Positions 32,016 to 39,574 of a stretch of 64,000 nucleotides of DNA are shown piece by piece. The notes under the pieces were generated by a model. The model was not told where the DNA came from, did not search any database, and was given only the letters and a program-made list of their open reading frames with translations. The stretch's first letter is position 1. Each line of letters starts with the position of its first letter. Origin of the DNA: Sphingobacterium yanglingense (GTDB taxonomy: Bacteria > Bacteroidota > Bacteroidia > Sphingobacteriales > Sphingobacteriaceae); the NCBI RefSeq assembly GCF_004363245.1, contig NZ_SNYV01000014.1:558001-622000 (forward strand), written 5' to 3'. The translations under genes were made by a program, and so were the position numbers.

Positions 32016-34115
32016 ATGCAGAGTTTTCGTACTGAATTAGAGAATCCTATTGTCGAGCAGGAAATAATTGAGCTGGATAGGAAGATTAGGGCTTACCAAG
32101 AGGGAAAGTTGCCCGAGGAAAAATTTAGGTCGCTTCGTTTGGCAAGAGGGGTGTATGGACAACGTCAAGCAGGTGTTCAGATGGTTCGTATCAAGTTACC
32201 TTTTGGGAAGGTCACCTTTAAGCAATTGTTAAAGATTGCAGCGATATCTGATGAATATGCGAGTCGCAACCTTCACCTTACCACAAGACAGGATATACAG
32301 ATTCATTACGTAAGCTTGGATAAAACACCGGAGCTATGGGCTAAGTTGGCTGCTGATGATATTACACTTCGGGAGGCCTGTGGCAATACCGTTCGAAATG
32401 TTACAGCTTCAGCGACGGCAGGGGTAGATCCAGACGAACCCTTTGACGTATCGCCCTATGCCCAGCAAACATTTGAATACTTTCTGCGCAATCCGGTCTG
32501 TGCAGAGATGGGGCGTAAATTCAAAATAGCCTTTTCATCGTCGGATAAGGATACGGCATTTTCCTATATACATGATTTCGGATTTATTCCCAAGATTAAG
32601 GTGGTTGATGGTGTAGAGCAGCGGGGCTTTAAGGTATTATTGGGCGGAGGCCTTGGTGCACAGCCTATATTAGCGGAGGAAGTGTTCGAGTTTCTGCATG
32701 AAGATCACATCATCCCTTATATGGAAGCCACGCTTCGTGTATTTGACCGATATGGAGAGCGTAATAACCGTAATAAGGCCCGGTTTAAGTATTTAGTCCA
32801 AAAAATGGGCTTAGCCGAAGTATTGCGTTTGATCGAGGAGGAAAGGGTAGCAAATAAAAATCAGATTTACGTGGTGGATCGTGGTCTGGTAGAATTACCC
32901 GAATTGCCTACGGATAAGGTAGCGGTTACGCTGCCCGTTGACGAGAAGGCCTATGCATTGTGGAAACAGACCAATGTATTTCGTCAGAAGCAAGAAGGGT
33001 ATTACGGTGTATACGTCAAGGTGCTAACTGGAGATGTATCGACAGATAAGGCCAGGGAGTTAGTTGAGGGGATAAAAAGCCATGTCGCGGATGATATCCG
33101 TATTACCCAAGGGCAGAATTTACTGTTTAAGTACGTCCGTGAAGAGTCCTTGCCGCACTTGTTTAACCTATTGACGCGGTTGGATCTGGCTAAGGCTGGG
33201 TTTGACAGTACGGCCGATATAACGACTTGCCCCGGTACGGATACCTGCAATCTAGGAATTTCTAATTCGACAGAGATGGCGCGTGTGCTCGAAGGGTATA
33301 TACACGAGTTTTATCAAGATTTTGTATTAGAGCAGCGTTTGAAAATAAAGATTTCAGGCTGTATGAACTCTTGTGGGCAACATGGATTGGCACATATTGG
33401 CTTTCATGGCAGTTCGGTAAAAGCAGAGGGTAAGGTCGTGCCTGCAGCACAGGTGATGTTGGGGGGCGGTACCGTCGGCGACGGTAAGGGGCGCGTTGCC
33501 GAGAGAGTGATTAAAGTGCCTACCAAGCGTGTACTTCAGGTGGTCGATTTGATTCTCGCGGATTATAAATCAAATAAGACGTTAGAAGAAGATTTTCATA
33601 GTTACTACGACCGATTCGGTAAAGATTATTTTTATAAGCTTTTGAAACCGCTGTCGGATCTGAGTACATTGACGGGAGAAGAGTTTATCGACTGGGGACA
33701 TCAGGATACCTTTGCGACAGCAATAGGTGTCGGCGAGTGTGCCGGTGTGGTGATTGACCTTGTTGCTACTTTGCTGTTTGAGGCAGAGGAAAAAATAGAT
33801 TGGGCAAAGCAGGCGCTGGATAAGCAACAATATGCCGATGCCATCTACCACAGTTATAGTGCGTTTGTGTGGACGGCCAAGGCCTTGCTGTTGGACAAAG
33901 GCATTAATGCAAGTACGCAGATTGCGGTGATAGATGCTTTCGATGAGACGTATGTAGCAAGTGGTGATTTCCAGTTTCCTGTCTCCTTCTCCGATAGGGT
34001 ATTGCAGATAAATAAATATGAACCATCAAAAGATTTTGCCCAAGCGTATCTGACACAAGCTACGGCATTTTATTATGAGGGGGCCGAACGGAGAGCGGTT
34101 CTAAAGTTGAATTAA
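32016..34115 (+). CDS. Siroheme/4Fe-4S sulfite reductase with C-terminal HEPN-like domain
   Basis: Assimilatory sulfite (or nitrite) reductase of 699 aa reducing sulfite to sulfide with siroheme and a [4Fe-4S] cluster. Duplicated ferredoxin-like and siroheme domains cover ~1-560, including NLHLTTRQDIQIHY and RNVTAS. The cluster Cys are 405 and 411 (CPGTDTCNLG) and 449 and 453 (SGCMNSCGQHG). Residues ~585-690 form an added helical domain (LLFEAEEKIDWAKQALDKQQ...YHSYSAFVWTAKALLL), a HEPN-like unit that NirA/CysI enzymes usually lack. It is the first gene of an operon with siroheme-synthesis genes and sulfate activation, so sulfite is the likelier substrate. Confidence 0.92.
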   Translation: MQSFRTELENPIVEQEIIELDRKIRAYQEGKLPEEKFRSLRLARGVYGQRQAGVQMVRIKLPFGKVTFKQLLKIAAISDEYASRNLHLTTRQDIQIHYVSLDKTPELWAKLAADDITLREACGNTVRNVTASATAGVDPDEPFDVSPYAQQTFEYFLRNPVCAEMGRKFKIAFSSSDKDTAFSYIHDFGFIPKIKVVDGVEQRGFKVLLGGGLGAQPILAEEVFEFLHEDHIIPYMEATLRVFDRYGERNNRNKARFKYLVQKMGLAEVLRLIEEERVANKNQIYVVDRGLVELPELPTDKVAVTLPVDEKAYALWKQTNVFRQKQEGYYGVYVKVLTGDVSTDKARELVEGIKSHVADDIRITQGQNLLFKYVREESLPHLFNLLTRLDLAKAGFDSTADITTCPGTDTCNLGISNSTEMARVLEGYIHEFYQDFVLEQRLKIKISGCMNSCGQHGLAHIGFHGSSVKAEGKVVPAAQVMLGGGTVGDGKGRVAERVIKVPTKRVLQVVDLILADYKSNKTLEEDFHSYYDRFGKDYFYKLLKPLSDLSTLTGEEFIDWGHQDTFATAIGVGECAGVVIDLVATLLFEAEEKIDWAKQALDKQQYADAIYHSYSAFVWTAKALLLDKGINASTQIAVIDAFDETYVASGDFQFPVSFSDRVLQINKYEPSKDFAQAYLTQATAFYYEGAERRAVLKLN

Positions 34116-34130
34116 AAAATAGAATAACGA

Positions 34131-34898
34131 ATGAATACAATACAACCATTTGTGACGCTAGTAGGTGCAGGTCCGGGAGATCCTGATCTAATCACGTTGA
34201 AGGGAATAAAGGCAATCGAAAGTGCCGACGTCATTTTGTATGACGCCTTGGTGAATGAATCTTTATTATCTTATGCTAAAGCCGGCTGCACCAAGATATA
34301 TGTGGGCAAGCGTGCGGAGCAGTTGTCTACCTCACAAGATTATATTAACCGATTGATGGTGGATTATGCGTTGACGCATGGACACGTCGTAAGGCTCAAA
34401 GGTGGAGATCCCTTTGTTTTTGGCCGTGGGGGCGAAGAATTGGATTATGTGCATGGGTTTGGTATTGCCACTGCTGTGGTGCCGGGGGTGTCTTCGGCTA
34501 TCGGACTGACCGGTCTACAGAAAATCCCATTGACCTACCGAGGTATTAGTGAGAGCTTTTGGGTTATTACCGGGTCAAAATCTGATGGCAGTCTGTCGCT
34601 AGATCTTACCCATGCAGTCGATACCGATGCTACCGTTGTGGTATTGATGGGCTACGCCAAGTTGCAGCAGATCGTAGCCTTATACAAATCCCGTCAAAAA
34701 GCGGATCTCCCTATTGCTGTCATCCAAAATGGCTCCTTACCGAATGAGCGTATTGCATTAGGAACCATAGATTCAATTATTGCAGCGGTAGAGAAATCTA
34801 ATATTGGCGCTCCAGCTATACTCATAATCGGAGAAGTGGTGCGTAAACATGAAGCTTTTAATGACCTGCTTAAAGAGATTCAATATTTAGAAAGATAA
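34131..34898 (+). CDS. cobA: Uroporphyrinogen-III C-methyltransferase
   Basis: SAM-dependent methyltransferase of 255 aa making precorrin-2, the siroheme precursor. Motifs are VGAGPGDPDLITLKG (residues ~11-25), RLKGGDPFVFGRGGEE near 87-102 and VPGVSSAIG near 117. The length matches single-domain SUMT rather than the CysG fusion. It starts 15 bp after the sulfite reductase and feeds the next gene, supplying siroheme to that reductase. Confidence 0.94.
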   Translation: MNTIQPFVTLVGAGPGDPDLITLKGIKAIESADVILYDALVNESLLSYAKAGCTKIYVGKRAEQLSTSQDYINRLMVDYALTHGHVVRLKGGDPFVFGRGGEELDYVHGFGIATAVVPGVSSAIGLTGLQKIPLTYRGISESFWVITGSKSDGSLSLDLTHAVDTDATVVVLMGYAKLQQIVALYKSRQKADLPIAVIQNGSLPNERIALGTIDSIIAAVEKSNIGAPAILIIGEVVRKHEAFNDLLKEIQYLER

Positions 34899-34899
34899 C

Positions 34900-35469
34900 A
34901 TGAATAGATTGTTCCCCATATTTCTTAAACTCGAACAATTGCAGGTATTACTGGTAGGGGCTGGACCGATAGGTCTGGAAAAGATTGCCGCTTTGCTACG
35001 TAGTAGTCCCGGTGCCAAAATTCGGGTGGTGGCTAGTGTGGTGGCGGATTCATTTCGGGATTACATTGCCGGACAGGCGGCTGTCGAGCTGCATGAAAGG
35101 CATTTCCGTGAAGCGGATCTAGATGGTGTTGATCTGGTCGTATTGGCATCCAATAACCCGGAGTTTAATGAGGAAGTCCGCCTGTTAACCAGAAAACGTA
35201 ATCTTCTATTAAATGTAGCCGACAAGCCCGATTTGTGCGACTTCTACCTGGGCTCCATCGTAGAGAAGGGGAATCTCAAAATCGGCATCTCCACGAACGG
35301 GAAGTCTCCAACGATTGCCAAGCGCCTGAAAGAGTTTTTAAACGATTTGCTGCCCGAGGAGATCGACGAGACCTTGGGATTGATGCATGAGATGCGGGAG
35401 CAACTGAAGGGTGATTTTCAGGAGAAAGTAAAAGCGCTTAATGCGCATACACGCGAACTGATAAAATAA
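34900..35469 (+). CDS. Precorrin-2 dehydrogenase / sirohydrochlorin ferrochelatase (CysG-N/Met8-like)
   Basis: Protein of 189 aa with an N-terminal NAD-binding fold (VLLVGAGPIGLEKIAALL, ~16-33). The conserved NVADKPDLCDFYLGS near 105 and ISTNGKSPTIAKRLKEF near 130 mark the CysG-N/Met8 family. It oxidises precorrin-2 and may insert iron to give siroheme. It follows cobA after a 1-bp gap. Whether it also chelates iron, or a separate SirB does so, cannot be told from the sequence. Confidence 0.9.
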   Translation: MNRLFPIFLKLEQLQVLLVGAGPIGLEKIAALLRSSPGAKIRVVASVVADSFRDYIAGQAAVELHERHFREADLDGVDLVVLASNNPEFNEEVRLLTRKRNLLLNVADKPDLCDFYLGSIVEKGNLKIGISTNGKSPTIAKRLKEFLNDLLPEEIDETLGLMHEMREQLKGDFQEKVKALNAHTRELIK

Positions 35470-35477
35470 GGTATAGC

Positions 35478-36173
35478 ATGATCGATTTATTGAAAAAGGC
35501 ATTATCTGGTTTAGACGCACAGCAAATTGTTTCTTATATTGTCCAAAATTATGCTGGACGCACCGTTTTTTCGACGTCCTTTGGTATAGAAGACCAGGTT
35601 ATCACAGAAATGCTTTCGAAAGAACCTCAGCAGGTATCTATTTTTACGTTAGAAACAGGGCGGTTATTTCCTGAAACCTATTACGTATGGAATAGAACCT
35701 TAGAACGTTATAATTTGCCAATAAAAGCCTTTTATCCACAGACAGATGCTGTGGAAGCCATGGTTTCGGACAAAGGTCCTTCTAGTTTTTATGAGAGCGT
35801 AGCCAATAGGAAAGAATGCTGTTTTATACGCAAGATCGAACCTTTAAAGCGGGCGATAAAAGGTTTTGATATCTGGATCACAGGGATTCGTGCCGAGCAA
35901 TCGCCCAATCGGGAAGAGATGGGTTTTTTGGAGTGGGATGAGGCGAATTCAATCGTTAAGGTGCATCCCTTGTTTTATTGGTCATTGGAGGACGTGGAAG
36001 CTTTCTTAAGGCAGTTTAATGTGCCTTATAATCCATTGCATGATAAGGGATTCCCCAGCATAGGGTGTCAACCCTGTACCAGGGCTGTAAAAAAAGGAGA
36101 AGATTTTCGTGCGGGCAGATGGTGGTGGGAAGATAAAAGTAAAAAGGAGTGTGGGTTGCATGGTGGAAGCTGA
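35478..36173 (+). CDS. cysH: Adenylyl-sulfate (APS) reductase, [4Fe-4S] type
   Basis: Thioredoxin-dependent reductase of 231 aa that converts activated sulfate to sulfite. PP-loop-like TSFGIEDQVI occurs near residue 36. The iron-sulfur Cys are present, Cys114-Cys115 (KECCFIRK) and Cys197/Cys200 (GCQPCTRA), which marks the APS-specific plant/bacterial type rather than the cluster-free PAPS reductase. The catalytic C-terminal ECGLH has Cys225. This agrees with CysN in this operon lacking an APS-kinase domain. It starts 8 bp after the precorrin-2 dehydrogenase. Confidence 0.92.
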   Translation: MIDLLKKALSGLDAQQIVSYIVQNYAGRTVFSTSFGIEDQVITEMLSKEPQQVSIFTLETGRLFPETYYVWNRTLERYNLPIKAFYPQTDAVEAMVSDKGPSSFYESVANRKECCFIRKIEPLKRAIKGFDIWITGIRAEQSPNREEMGFLEWDEANSIVKVHPLFYWSLEDVEAFLRQFNVPYNPLHDKGFPSIGCQPCTRAVKKGEDFRAGRWWWEDKSKKECGLHGGS

Positions 36174-36208
36174 GCCTTGCGAAGTGAAAAGTTATAAGTT
36201 AGATAAAA

Positions 36209-37099
36209 ATGGATTATTTAGATCATTTAGAGGCAGAAGCCATTTATATTCTCCGTGAGGTCGCGGCGCAATTTGAAAAACCGGCCTTGTTGTTTTCCGG
36301 GGGAAAAGATAGTATTACATTGGTGCATCTTGCGAAGAAGGCATTTCGTCCCGGTAGGTTTCCTTTTCCTTTGGTGCATATTGATACAGGGCATAATTTT
36401 CCGGAAACAATTTTGTTTAGGGACTGGCTGGTTGATCAGATCGGTGAAAAGCTGATTATCGGTTCGGTTCAGGATAGTATCGATGCAGGACGGGTTGTGG
36501 AGCAAAAGGGTAAAAACGCGAGTAGGAATGCATTGCAAACCGTGACGTTGTTGGATACGATCGAACGATATGGGTTTGATGCCTGTATTGGAGGGGCACG
36601 GAGAGATGAAGAGAAGGCACGCGCCAAAGAACGTATTTTTTCGGTACGGGATGAATTTGGGCAGTGGGATCCCAAGCGTCAGCGTCCCGAGTTATGGAAT
36701 ATATTTAATGGCAGGATACATAAGGGTGAGAATGTACGCGTGTTCCCCATCTCAAATTGGACAGAGCTGGATGTGTGGAACTACATAAAGCGGGAGCAAA
36801 TAGCGTTGCCCTCTATCTATTTCAGTCACGAGCGCGATGTGGTGTGGCGCAATGGGCAGTGGATGGCTAGTGCAGACTGTCTGCAAATTGATGAAGCAGA
36901 CAAGGTAGAACATCGGTCTGTACGTTTCAGAACAGTAGGAGATATGACCTGTACTGCCGCAGTAGACTCTATTGCCGTAGAACTCGATGATATTATCTCC
37001 GAGATAAAGGCTTCGACGGTGAGTGAAAGAGGGGCTAGAATGGACGATAAAGTATCTGAAGCAGCGATGGAGGAACGGAAAAAACAAGGGTATTTTTAG
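36209..37099 (+). CDS. cysD: Sulfate adenylyltransferase subunit 2
   Basis: PP-loop ATP-pyrophosphatase subunit of 296 aa making APS from ATP and sulfate. Motifs are LLFSGGKDSITLVHLAKKA (~29-47), HIDTGHNFPETI near 60, ACIGGARRDEEKARAKERIFS near 130 and RTVGDMTCTAAV near 242. It works as a heterodimer with CysN, whose gene follows after a 95-bp spacer containing a hairpin repeat. Confidence 0.95.
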   Translation: MDYLDHLEAEAIYILREVAAQFEKPALLFSGGKDSITLVHLAKKAFRPGRFPFPLVHIDTGHNFPETILFRDWLVDQIGEKLIIGSVQDSIDAGRVVEQKGKNASRNALQTVTLLDTIERYGFDACIGGARRDEEKARAKERIFSVRDEFGQWDPKRQRPELWNIFNGRIHKGENVRVFPISNWTELDVWNYIKREQIALPSIYFSHERDVVWRNGQWMASADCLQIDEADKVEHRSVRFRTVGDMTCTAAVDSIAVELDDIISEIKASTVSERGARMDDKVSEAAMEERKKQGYF

Positions 37100-37103
37100 T
37101 GTT

Positions 37104-37187
37104 TAGTATTTAGTACATAGTATTTAGATAGGAGATAGGAGATGTCAGATGTGTCTAGTATCTAACTCCTAGTCCCTAAATTATTAG
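37104..37187. repeat. Intra-operon word-repeat hairpin between cysD and cysN
   Basis: Left words (tagtatttagataggagata...) face right words (tagtatctaactcctagtcc...) as imperfect complements across most of the 95-bp gap. The composition and layout echo the 14965-15050 element in the fucose operon. Confidence 0.55.
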
Positions 37188-37194
37188 AAAAGAA

Positions 37195-38439
37195 ATGAAC
37201 ATATTAAAATTTATAACGGCTGGGTCAGTAGATGATGGCAAGAGTACGCTGATCGGTCGCTTGCTATACGATACCGATTCTATATTGGACGATCAATTGG
37301 AGGCTATTCAAAAAGCGAATCGGAAGAATGACGACGGTACGGTCGATCTTGCTATCCTCACCGATGGATTGAAGGCCGAACGGGAGCAGGGTATTACCAT
37401 CGATGTGGCCTACAAATATTTTCAGACCGAGGTGCGTAAATTTATTATTGCCGATGCACCAGGACATATTCAGTATACCCGTAATATGGTGACCGGGGCC
37501 TCAAATTCTGATTTGATCATTATTTTGATAGATGCCCGCAAGGGGGTGATCGAGCAGACCAAAAGACATTCTTTCATCGCAAAATTATTGTCTTTGAAAA
37601 AGGTGCTGGTCTGTATCAATAAAATGGATATGGTAGATTATAGTCAATCTGTTTTTGATACGATTAAGTCGGATTATCAACGATTAGCGGACAATTTAAA
37701 TTTACAGGACGTAGATTTTGTGCCGGTCTCCGCACTTAAGGGAGATAATATTGTCTTTTCTTCCAAGCATATGCCTTGGTATACAGGTCCGACTTTGCTG
37801 CATTATCTGGAGACGGTTCAGTTTGCCGACAAAGGAACCGGCGCTTGGCGCGTCCCTGTCCAATGGGTGGTACGCCCTCAGACAGTAGATCTTCCGGATT
37901 ATAGGGGCTATGCCGGTCGGGTAATAGGCGAAGGGTTAAAAGTAGGAGAGGAAGTTGTCGTATTGCCTAGTGGGGTAACGAGTCGGGTAAAGGCTATAAC
38001 GTTTGACGACGTGGATCTAGCGCATGCGGAGGATGGACAGTCTATCATTGTCCATTTAACAGATGATATCGATATCTCAAGAGGTGATTTTATTGTTAGT
38101 GCCTATTCGCAACCACATACCGAGCGTAGTTTTGAGGCCAATATTAGTTGGTTTGAAAGTAAGGCGTTGGATGTAAATCAGGTATACCTTTTACAGAATC
38201 AAACCAAGGTAACTAAGATTAAAGTTGCTGAGATTAAATACAGGTACGATGTCAATACGCAAGAGATGGTTTATGACGATCGTATAGGATTAAATGATAT
38301 CGGAAGGATCGTCGTAAAGGCGGCGGACGAGGTTGTTTTTGACCTGAATAATGAACTCGCTGTAAATTCGCGGGCTATATTGATTGACCCACGCAGCAAT
38401 TTAACGGTTGGTGCATTGACCATAGAGGAATTGGTTTAA
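37195..38439 (+). CDS. cysN: Sulfate adenylyltransferase subunit 1 (GTPase)
   Basis: GTPase subunit of 414 aa that drives sulfate adenylylation by CysD. Its EF-Tu-like G-domain has G1 TAGSVDDGKSTLIGRLLYD (~7-25), G2 region EREQGITIDVAY, G3 DAPGHIQY near 91 and G4 NKMDMVDYS near 143, followed by two beta-barrel domains (~215-414). There is no C-terminal APS-kinase (CysC) fusion, which fits an APS-reducing route. It is the last gene of the operon and ends 7 bp before a long bidirectional hairpin. Confidence 0.95.
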   Translation: MNILKFITAGSVDDGKSTLIGRLLYDTDSILDDQLEAIQKANRKNDDGTVDLAILTDGLKAEREQGITIDVAYKYFQTEVRKFIIADAPGHIQYTRNMVTGASNSDLIIILIDARKGVIEQTKRHSFIAKLLSLKKVLVCINKMDMVDYSQSVFDTIKSDYQRLADNLNLQDVDFVPVSALKGDNIVFSSKHMPWYTGPTLLHYLETVQFADKGTGAWRVPVQWVVRPQTVDLPDYRGYAGRVIGEGLKVGEEVVVLPSGVTSRVKAITFDDVDLAHAEDGQSIIVHLTDDIDISRGDFIVSAYSQPHTERSFEANISWFESKALDVNQVYLLQNQTKVTKIKVAEIKYRYDVNTQEMVYDDRIGLNDIGRIVVKAADEVVFDLNNELAVNSRAILIDPRSNLTVGALTIEELV

Positions 38440-38446
38440 TCCCTTT

Positions 38447-38486
38447 ATGAACAGTTTTCTCCTTACCGAAGGAGAAAACTGTTCAT
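38447..38486. terminator. Bidirectional terminator with perfect 18-bp stem
   Basis: atgaacagttttctcctt (38447-38464) and aaggagaaaactgttcat (38469-38486) are perfect complements around a 4-nt loop (accg). It separates cysN from the convergent hydrolase, whose final codons and stop are part of the stem. Confidence 0.85.
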
Positions 38487-39284
38487 ATGTTTATTAAAAG
38501 CCAGTGGTTGCTCCAGGTTCGGGAGGTGTCCTGCATCCTCTATTTCTACGAATACAGCATTAGGTATGCGCTGGCTCATTTCTTCCATTAGAATCTTTGG
38601 CGTGATTTTATCTTCCCTTCCCCGGATGAGGAGTGTCGGAATCTTGATGCTATCCAGCATATCCGTATTGTCCGTTCGAGATGCCAGCGCCAGTAAGGTA
38701 GCACATATCGATTGAATCGAATTTCGTCGAATACTACTTTTTATCAATTCTATAGCATCTTCGTTTTCCTCCTCATTTTTCTTTGCAAAGAGATTGTCTA
38801 TAAATCCTAAGGCAAATGGTCTTCTGCCATGTCTCAGGATGGCCTGTATACTATCAAAACGTTTTTGTTTGGCTGAATTGTCGTCCGCTTTGTGGTGGGT
38901 ATCCGATAGGATGAGTCCTTCTATTTTGTCTGGAATTAATTGATAGATACGTAGTGCGATATATCCCCCCATTGAGACACCGCAAAGTGTTACTTTTTCA
39001 AGCTCCAATTTGGCAAGTAGTGCTATGATATCCTTTGCGAACACATCAATACTAAAAAATCCATGTCCGCTGGTGGATAGGCCGTGACCGCGAACATCCA
39101 CGGCGATACCTGTAATGTCGTCCTCCAATGATTCTAATTGAGGTCTCCAAGAGTTCTTGTTGAAAGGGAAGCCGTGTAAAAATATAATCGTACGTCTTTC
39201 TTTTTCGGTTGCCTTTTTGATATGATAGGATAGACTAATGTCTTCTGTTCTGATTTTATTACTACGGATGCTGCGTTCTGTCAT
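38463..39284 (-). CDS. Alpha/beta-hydrolase-fold protein
   Basis: Cytoplasmic alpha/beta hydrolase of 273 aa. The oxyanion region is IIFLHGFPFNKNSW (~34-47), the nucleophile elbow GVSMGGYIAL gives Ser near 105, the acid is Asp in IRGREDKITP near 222, and His lies in EDAGHLPNLEQP near 252. The fold matches 3-oxoadipate enol-lactonase-like and haloperoxidase-like esterases; the substrate is unknown. Its last codons (MNSFLLR-stop) are encoded by one arm of the 18-bp terminator hairpin. It faces the tRNA-Arg upstream. Confidence 0.85.
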   Translation of the reverse strand: MTERSIRSNKIRTEDISLSYHIKKATEKERRTIIFLHGFPFNKNSWRPQLESLEDDITGIAVDVRGHGLSTSGHGFFSIDVFAKDIIALLAKLELEKVTLCGVSMGGYIALRIYQLIPDKIEGLILSDTHHKADDNSAKQKRFDSIQAILRHGRRPFALGFIDNLFAKKNEEENEDAIELIKSSIRRNSIQSICATLLALASRTDNTDMLDSIKIPTLLIRGREDKITPKILMEEMSQRIPNAVFVEIEDAGHLPNLEQPLAFNKHMNSFLLR

Positions 39285-39365
39285 AAAAAATGGAAATGTA
39301 ATTCTATTACTATCAGCAATATATAAAAAAATAAGAGTTTTGTTGCAAAAAAAGGTGTTAAAATG

Positions 39366-39396
39366 TTTGAAATAATGAAAAAAGTGCTGATATTTG
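39366..39396 (+). promoter_or_regulatory. Promoter of tRNA-Arg
   Basis: TTTG at 39366-39369, 19 bp, then gATATTTG at 39389-39396 (one mismatch to TAnnTTTG). The start site near 39403 gives a ~33-nt 5' leader for the tRNA at 39436. Confidence 0.5.
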
Positions 39397-39435
39397 CATC
39401 ACCAAAACGGAAGATGCCTGATGTTTTAGGTAAAT

Positions 39436-39509
39436 GCATTCCTAGCTCAATTGGATAGAGCATCTGACTACGAATCAGAAGGTTAGGGGTTCGACTCCCT
39501 TGGAGTGCA
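39436..39509 (+). tRNA. tRNA-Arg (anticodon ACG)
   Basis: A 74-nt cloverleaf. The acceptor gcattcc pairs with ggagtgc including one G-T pair, the D stem is gctc/gagc, and the anticodon stem tctga/tcaga encloses loop ctacgaa with anticodon ACG. A 5-nt variable loop and T arm agggg/cccct-like with ttcgact follow, and the discriminator is A. CCA is not encoded as such. The first base of the anticodon is expected to become inosine, reading CGN codons. A terminator follows, and beyond it begins the accessory block, as expected if this tRNA 3' end has served as an integration site. Confidence 0.93.
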
Positions 39510-39514
39510 CAGGT

Positions 39515-39547
39515 AAAAGGATTCTCAAGATGAGAATCCTTTTTTGT
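39515..39547. terminator. Terminator after tRNA-Arg, potentially bidirectional
   Basis: aaaaggattctca (39515-39527), loop aga, tgagaatcctttt (39531-39543) then further T. The A run on the left would also serve leftward transcripts from the 555-aa gene. Confidence 0.88.
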
Positions 39548-39574
39548 TTTAGCTTATTGAAGATGATGTGGATT

